Source: Cokeromyces recurvatus (taxonomy: Eukaryota; Mucoromycota; Mucoromycetes; Mucorales; Mucoraceae). Taken from it: a stretch of DNA of 64,000 bases. Below the pieces are notes generated by a model. That model saw only the letters and a program-made list of their open reading frames with translations, had not been told where the DNA came from and ran no database searches. Below, piece after piece: positions 57,896 to 64,000 of the stretch. The first letter of the stretch is position 1; every line of letters starts with the position of its first letter. The position numbers and the translations under genes are program-made. The stretch is taken from assembly GCF_025118155.1 (NCBI RefSeq), contig NW_026251401.1:1-64000 (forward strand), in the 5' to 3' direction.

Positions 57896-59480
57896 AATAT
57901 TACCAGAAAATGTAGAATAGAATTAATAATATAAGGATAAGCAACAAATATGATAATCTACAGAGTGTTGTAGAAGAATAAATAAAATATAAATATAAAT
58001 CACAAAGTGAAATAATAATAGAATACATTACAAACCTAATACCATATAAAAGAAAAAAAATGTATTCAAGTCACTATCTCACTTGGAAGATCCCGCTGTG
58101 CACCAATGATGTCCAGTAGATTTCCTTGTTCAATTCACAAAGCCAATGTCATATATGTATATAAAAAAAAAAAGGAAGATAGAGGAAAAATACTCATACT
58201 TCTTCAGATGGGATTTTTAAATGTACTAAAAAGCTCTTGATTGGCTGATTAAAATTTTGAATATATCAAGAAAGTTTTGATTGGCAGGGTAAAAATTGAT
58301 TGCAATGAAAATGTTTGATTGGTCCATTACCACTCCTCCGAACCTCTTTAGTTTCTTGCAATAAAATTGTCTTACTAAATTTCCTTTCTGGAGAAGATGT
58401 GCGTCCTGTTTAGAAGATATGTATTATTCTGTGGTTAAGTCATATCATTACCAGTTCTTGGAAGGCAGCCACAATAATCTTCTTACTGTTCCTAAACCCA
58501 TTTGTTGAATATGTGTTATCTCAATATGAGTATAAATCCTATCCGTTGGCTACCTATATGATCTGTTGAACGAAGTCAAGTCCTCTGTTGACTTCTTGAG
58601 TGACTACTAGGCAGTAAGCCTCAAAAATGCTTCTATCATCCTAATGAATTGTGTGTTGGATCTCACTCAATTTGTTGTCTATACATGCATCGTCATTTAT
58701 ATCTTCCTATCTTAGTTGCTGATCTAATATCCTTTCTATTGAACCAAATGCATGTTAAGCTTCCTCGTCAACTGTATCATAGTTTTGTCTGGACTATCTA
58801 GCTGGCTTAAAATATCCATCGTTTCCTACAAATTAAATTATATATTTCATGATAAACTCTTCTTCTCTATCGAAAATCCTGATTCTAAGCTGCTACGACG
58901 GTTATTTTAATCGTATAACGGAAAATACAAATTAAACATCAATTTAATCTGATTTCAGTACTATAATTTACTTTACAGTCTAACCTATATATTCATATAT
59001 ACTGTCTTATGAGCTTGATTATAATCTTTCTCATAACATGTTGATATTATTTCTCAATTGAAGAAATTTTTTATATTATATATTTAGCATATACTTATAC
59101 GAAATAGCTTTTTTTTTATACACGTTTCTGTTCGCTTCTTCCCTTATATACATATTTAATTTCCTACAACATACAGAATCCTTGGTTTAATTTAGGAGAA
59201 TTTAATGTAATAAACACCTTGTATCTATATTAATTTAAATTGTTCAACACTACAGTGTAATTTCAAGAGATTATCATCCTAGTTTGTTATTCCATTTTCT
59301 ACTTTATTTATAGATCAAAAAAAAAAAATACAATTTCGTATTTTGGGTGCAATTGACATTTAACCGTATCAAAACCCTATCCGTCTATATACTTTAGTAC
59401 TAGGCTTGTATGTTCATGAATAAGAGATGTTTATATGTATTTAAATATGTGTGTGTATATTATGTATCCTTTTATTTACA
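57896..59480. other. Long intergenic stretch with CCAAT-bearing repeat
   Basis: The block at 58190-58330 carries three ATTGG (CCAAT) boxes spaced 38-40 bp and is related, in inverted orientation, to 51640-51760. The 58330-58830 segment is less AT-biased and may be a decayed element, but no protein motif is readable. The rest is AT-rich with no gene. Confidence 0.45.
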
Positions 59481-60260
59481 TTATTTACTACGACGAAATA
59501 CTAAGGCAGCACCATCTCTGCCACTACTAATATTCACAACAGCTTCCTTTCTTGGCACAGATGAACGATGCATGTGTTGATTTTTCATATTTAACATGAC
59601 CTTATTCACTTTCTGTAGTTTAGGACGATTATTAAGAACCTTAACAGTATATTCTCCGATTCTTCTTTCCTTTGACAATTTCTTCTTTTTAGCAGCTCTT
59701 TCTGCTTCTTCTTGTTCAGCCATCATCTTTTCAAATTCCTCAGCTGTAATATGCTTTCTCTTCTTGGACTCCTCTTCTTCCTCTTTCAAAGCCTGTGTTA
59801 ATAAATCTTGTGGTAATAACTTGGCTGGTTTTTCAGCTTCATCATCCATTTCTACATCCTTTCTTAATTTTCTTTTTTCCATCTTTTCTCTATATTCCTT
59901 TTCAAGTCTCTCTTTCCTTGCTTTTCGTTCCAACTCTTTCATTTGTCTTTTACTGCCTTCTTTTTGTTCTTTAAGGAACTGATCTCTTTGTCGACGTTTT
60001 TCTTTTTCAGCAGCTGCTTGCCTATAACAATATAAATTAGAATACATTTATATACATATATATAATATGTGAATCTACTTTGCTGCTGCTTCTCGCTCTG
60101 CCTGAGTCTTTGTTAACAGTTCTTCCTTAGCTTTTGAAGTTGATACATCTTCGGGAGCTTCATCATCAGACGATTCATTCAAGATATCATTATCATCCAT
60201 CTTTTTTTGGGTCTCAGGAATGACAATTTCTGCATCCTCATCAAAAATAATTTTTGCCAT
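59481..60260 (-). CDS. Utp16/Bud21-like U3 snoRNP-associated protein
   Basis: Two exons, 60260-60079 and 60021-59481, total 723 nt (240 aa). The N-terminus is acidic (FDEDAEIVIPET, then SSDDEAPEDVSTSKAKEEL) and is followed by a long, highly charged helix (EKEKRRQRDQFLKEQKEGSK), an acid-Lys linker, a short conserved-looking block (RIGEYTVKVLNNRPKLQKVN) and a basic C-terminus (GAALVFRRSK). The SDDEAPE...S motif followed by a basic coiled coil is characteristic of Utp16/Bud21, a component of the small-subunit processome. Low-complexity proteins can mimic this, so the call is moderate. Confidence 0.68.
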
Positions 60261-60434
60261 TTCTATAAATTTTAAAATATTATCTATTTTTTTTTTTAAT
60301 GGTCTATTAGTTGCTTTTTTTTAAAAAGAAAAAAAATCATTATGAGTGGCTTTTAAATTATTTGACAATTTTTCCTTTTAATGCAATTCTCGAAATCCAT
60401 TTTGATTGGCAGGTAACAGATATATTCATATACA

Positions 60435-60830
60435 ATTAAAGAAGAATTATTTTATTTATAACAAAAATTTAAAAAATCCAAGTGAACACATAATACTAGC
60501 GTATTGACTTTCCCGGGGGTCAGTTCGAGAAAGGATAAAAGTGTACTACAAAAACCTTTTGATAGACAAAAGGGTAAAAAAAAAAAAAAGAGAAGGGAAG
60601 ATATATCAACAAATACTAGATTCGAAGTTACGTAACTAAATTACAAGTTTTGTACCAAGAGGAGGGGAGAAATTCTGGAGGAAGTTCAACATGATGAAGG
60701 TGGTCAAGATCAAAAAAGTAGAAGGCACATAACAGGCCACCGAATCGTCCAGGCGGAAAAGACAGATGTGTTGAGAGCTGATGAAATTGGCGGCCTGAAA
60801 TGTCGTGATACCAATATTTAAGAGAGAAAG
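60435..60830 (-). mobile_element. 5'-truncated LINE copy
   Basis: Matches the LINE 3' UTR and the last part of ORF2 (compare 46716-47120), including the AAATACTAGATTC and ACAAGTTTTGTACCAAG words. The ORF2 frame is broken by small indels (for example an insertion near 60663). Homology fades near 60830. No clear target duplication was found. Confidence 0.8.
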
Positions 60831-60889
60831 ATAATTTTATTAAATTAGTAATTCAGATATAATTTAACTTCACAGGTTGTTAACATTAT

Positions 60890-61632
60890 GCAATTCCCAG
60901 TCTCTTCAACTTCGAAACTCTGTCGCCCGTCTCTCTCACCCAGCTAATTGTTGACGAGCTATTCAACTGCTTCAGTCCCACCCCACTCCTTTTCTCCAAC
61001 CTTGTCTTGTACACTATGATTCCCCATGTACCTCGTCCGTTTATCGACACTATCACCCTCGACCTCATCACTACCTACGAATTCAACACTCATCAACTCT
61101 ATTCCTTGCGAATCTCTATGATTTCCACTCAATTTGACTTTACATCCCATTCCTTTACTATATCTCTCCCTACTAACAAAAGCTATCCATCTCTCCCATT
61201 AACCAATATAGATAACAACTCATTTCTTCGATCTTCGCTCTCTGCTGCAGAACTTTTGTCATATTTAAGATACAAACAACGTATATTTGAAAGTATTGTC
61301 ATTAGTAACACTGATTCTTCTGTATCTGAAGGAGAGGTTAAAAGAAAGAGAACACTTAGTTACTTTGGTGGTAGCGGTGTAAAGAAGTGGGATCCAAAAT
61401 CTATGGCAAGTATTTTTTTTATCATTCAATGGTTTTATTGCGCGTAGTCGAATGTTTCGAATTCATGCTGGTATACATATTTAACCTATAAAATTGCTTT
61501 TCTTAATTTTTTTTTTTTTTTTTTAGGATGAATTACAAAAGCTGCAATCAAGGTACAAAAACCGTATAAAAAAGCAAGTTACCACTGAGCACAAGTATGT
61601 TAAGGACTCGTTTATAACTAAATTTTCTTGAA
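60890..61632 (+). CDS. Hypothetical protein, unknown family
   Basis: Open frame from about 60887 (no in-frame ATG at the beginning; first ATG at 61007 or 61019) to 61404, then an exon at about 61527-61632. Readable segments: LSPVSLTQLIVDELFNCFSP, MIPHVPRPFIDTITLDLITT, SLSAAELLSYLRYKQRIFES, then KRTLSYFGGSGVKKWDPKSM, joined to DELQKLQSRYKNRIKKQVTT. The join uses a GC donor (ATG/GCAAGT at 61405) and a normal TTTAG acceptor. The frame is open over more than 170 codons and has higher GC than its surroundings. I do not recognise the family. The missing 5' end may have been lost to the adjacent LINE. Confidence 0.5.
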
Positions 61633-62338
61633 TAAATTGGGCTTTTTTTTTGTATATTCTCTTTTGATTCTTTCAACTGAAAAACTCGAAATATTACTTT
61701 CTATAATAGAAAAAAAAAGAACACAAAAATATAAATGATTATATTGATTAGAACGGGTTGAGAGGCTGAAGTCGTGTTAGTAGCTTATATATTATCGAAA
61801 CTTATTTATAAAAATCATAAATTTCGCACCATAGTTAGACAATAGTGTTGATTTTAATTAATTTGAAAAAGTTCTCAAAGAAAAATAAAATAAAATAAAG
61901 GATGTCAATATGTCTTTTGCGTTATTATTTACTCGTTGCAAATATATCATTATCACACAATTTTATATTATTTTTTTTTAAGTAATAAATTCCAAGTCTT
62001 TCATAATTTCCCAAAGATAAAAAAAACAGGTGTACCTCTTTAACGCAAGCTCAAATTAATATTTATGACATTAATTCTACTCCTTTTTCTGCCTTGGTTT
62101 TTTTTTTCTTTTTTTACTTCCAATTCCATTTGCGATAAGCGAAACAAAGCATGTTTAAAATGCATAGCTCGTTATCTAATTAACATACATCTTTAGCATA
62201 ATATTAAAAAGTTTAAAATAAAAAGTTACTTTTACATATTTTTTTTTTATTATCTAATTTTAACTTGAGATACATATTAAATAGCCGCCATCATATTCTA
62301 GTTTTATTCTTCTTCTCTAAATTCGTGACATTGAAGAA
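61633..62338. promoter_or_regulatory. Intergenic upstream of ALG11
   Basis: AT-rich with several T runs (for example near 62100-62120 and 62239-62250). It must hold the ALG11 promoter; no specific element stands out. Confidence 0.4.
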
Positions 62339-62902
62339 ATGATTCAATTTGTATTTGTTGCTTCTTTTTGTATAATAGCAACTATCCTAATCATTATTCA
62401 ATTAGCCTTTTCAAAGCTTACAACTTCCATTAACAACACCAAAGAGAAACGCCGAATTCAATTATTGCAGGAACTAGGTCATCCTACTTTGACTAATGTT
62501 AAGAGGCCTTTAATTTTAGGCTTCTTTCATCCTTATTGGTATACATCTTTAAAAATTAACCATTAAAAATTCTAGGAAATAATCGATTGATTTATATAGT
62601 AATGCAGGCGGGGGAGGAGAACGTGTTCTTTGGACAGCTATTCGAGGTGTTCATAAAAAATATCCTCATGTTGTTTGCGTCGTATACACAGGAGATTTAG
62701 AAGCCACAAAGGAACAAATCATTCAGAAAGTTAAGGTATTCTATATATGTGTATGTCTATGCATCTACTGTCTTAACTTGATTTCTTTTTTTATTATTAT
62801 TATATAGAATAACTTTAACATCGAATTGGATCCTCATAGACTTACGTTTATTTATTTAACCAAAAGATACCTTGTCGAAGACTCCAGGTAAATATGCATG
62901 CA

Positions 62903-62935
<33 letters not shown>

Positions 62936-64000
62936 CTTTGGTTTTTTTTTAATATCTTTATTTTTGTACAGATATCCTCGATTTACATTGATTCTTCAGA
63001 GTTTAGCATCAATTATTATTGGATATGAAGCTATTAGTAAACTTGTACCAGATGTCTTTTTTGGTTTGTAAAACTTTTTTTTTATACATGTATATATATA
63101 TTGTAAACACAGTTATGCTTATCAGTTTCAATTTAGACACAATGGGTTATGCATTTACTTACCCACTCGTTCATTACCTGACAAAAGTTAGAATTGTAAC
63201 CTATACACATTACCCTACAATTAGTTCTGATATGGTCAATCGAGTATATGAAAGAAGGGCTGCACACAATAACGACGCAAAATTAGCCTCAAGTATTATT
63301 TGGAGTACTGGAAAACTTTTGTAAGTTTGTGAAGAAGAAGAAAATGTATTCAAGGTGAATTTATTTATTTATTTTTTGGAGTTTAGTTATTATCGTATGT
63401 TTGCACGAATCTATGGTTATTGTGGTTCATTTGCAGAAATTGTAATGGTTAACTCAACATGGACAAAAGGACATATTGATCAACTATGGCGTACAAAATC
63501 AGTTATTGTTTATCCTCCATGTGATACTGAATCCCTTTGTAAATTGCCTTTAAAAGGACGCCAATCAAAAATTGTTAGTGTAGCTCAGTTCAGACCAGAA
63601 AAAGATCATTTATTACAATTAACATCATTTGCTAAACTTATTGAAAAATATCCCGAATGGAAGACAAAATCATTAGAACTTGTTTTAATTGGAAGTTCTA
63701 GAAATGAAGGTGATGCTATGAGAATTGATTGTTTAAAAAAACAAGCAAATGAGTTGGGAATTAAGGTATGAAAGTGAAAAGTATCTCAAAAAAAAAAAAT
63801 TGAACTATTCGATAGGATTTTGTTCGATTTGAAGTGAATGCACCCTATAGCGTCTTGGTATCCAATTTAGGAATGGCTAAAATTGGTCTACATACTATGT
63901 GGAATGAACACTTTGGTATTGGTGTAGTGGAATATATGGCTGCTGGATTAATTCCAGTGGCTCACAAATCGGGAGGGCCCAAGTTAGATATTGTAACCGA
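62339..64000 (+). CDS. ALG11: Alg11 GDP-Man alpha-1,2-mannosyltransferase (partial at window end)
   Basis: Seven exons are visible: 62339-62538, 62600-62735, 62808-62887, 62972-63063, 63137-63320, 63387-63765 and 63816 to beyond 64000, with phase conserved throughout. An N-terminal membrane segment ([20 protein letters not shown]) is followed by [20 protein letters not shown], the Alg11 hallmark. Further GT4 motifs: [65 protein letters not shown] and [20 protein letters not shown] (donor-binding E). Alg11 adds the fourth and fifth mannoses to the dolichol-linked oligosaccharide on the cytosolic face of the ER. The C-terminus lies outside the window. A CATA microsatellite (62893-62930) sits in intron 3. 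Confidence 0.94.

Noticed and set aside
59596..59982. Plus-strand Ser/Phe-rich open frame of 128 aa
   Set aside because: Antisense of the Lys/Glu-rich Utp16-like exon; composition is a mirror artefact.
1..64000. tRNA, rRNA or snRNA genes
   Set aside because: I looked for B-box-like GGTTCGAATCC and cloverleaf patterns and saw no convincing candidate; a covariance-model search would be decisive.

Overview
This window is nuclear DNA of an intron-rich, very AT-rich early-diverging fungus, most likely one of the Mucoromycotina (Mucorales type). Its housekeeping genes (Rad17, Tom40, Ipi3/WDR18, Alg11, mitochondrial AsnRS, Kin1-type kinase) have many short GT-AG introns and sit in tight, often convergent groups. 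Between them lie deep layers of transposon debris. Splice sites below were read by eye from GT/AG signals, phase and protein continuity; there is no transcript support.

Layout. 1-14.5 kb is a transposon graveyard: a LINE ORF1 piece, an LTR, the C-terminal helicase of a Helitron, a CACTA Tnp2-like gene running into a Merlin/IS1595-like transposase, decayed IS630 and Tnp2 copies, and two decayed genes of multicopy fungal families with possible nuclease motifs. 14.9-17.1 kb holds glutaredoxin and RAD17, convergent. 17.8-21.0 kb holds LINE fragments broken by two solo LTRs. 22.0-25.7 kb is a decayed Fanzor (eukaryotic TnpB-like, RNA-guided nuclease family) split by a solo LTR with a clean 5-bp target duplication. 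25.9-45.9 kb is a gene-rich island: BSD protein, ricin-B-fold lectin, two GT10 fucosyltransferases, CaM kinase, Hsp70-like ATPase, Kin1-like kinase, Ipi3, mitochondrial AsnRS and Tom40, with one inverted pair of Tc1-like remnants. 46.4-51.6 kb contains a structurally complete LINE (both ORFs open, 14-bp target duplication) beside a truncated sibling. 51.6-58.3 kb has another nuclease-like family member, a serine-recombinase remnant, a Tc1 element and a solo LTR. 59.5-64.0 kb has a Utp16/Bud21-like gene, a truncated LINE, an unknown gene and the 5' part of ALG11.

Functional links: Alg11 (N-glycan core mannose) and the two GT10 enzymes (fucose transfer) all belong to glycan synthesis; Ipi3 and Utp16 to ribosome biogenesis; Tom40 and AsnRS to mitochondria. 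These look like ordinary dispersed genes, not a cluster. The most unusual material is the Fanzor remnant, the serine recombinase remnant, the Tnp2-Merlin tandem, and the PD-(D/E)XK-like families.
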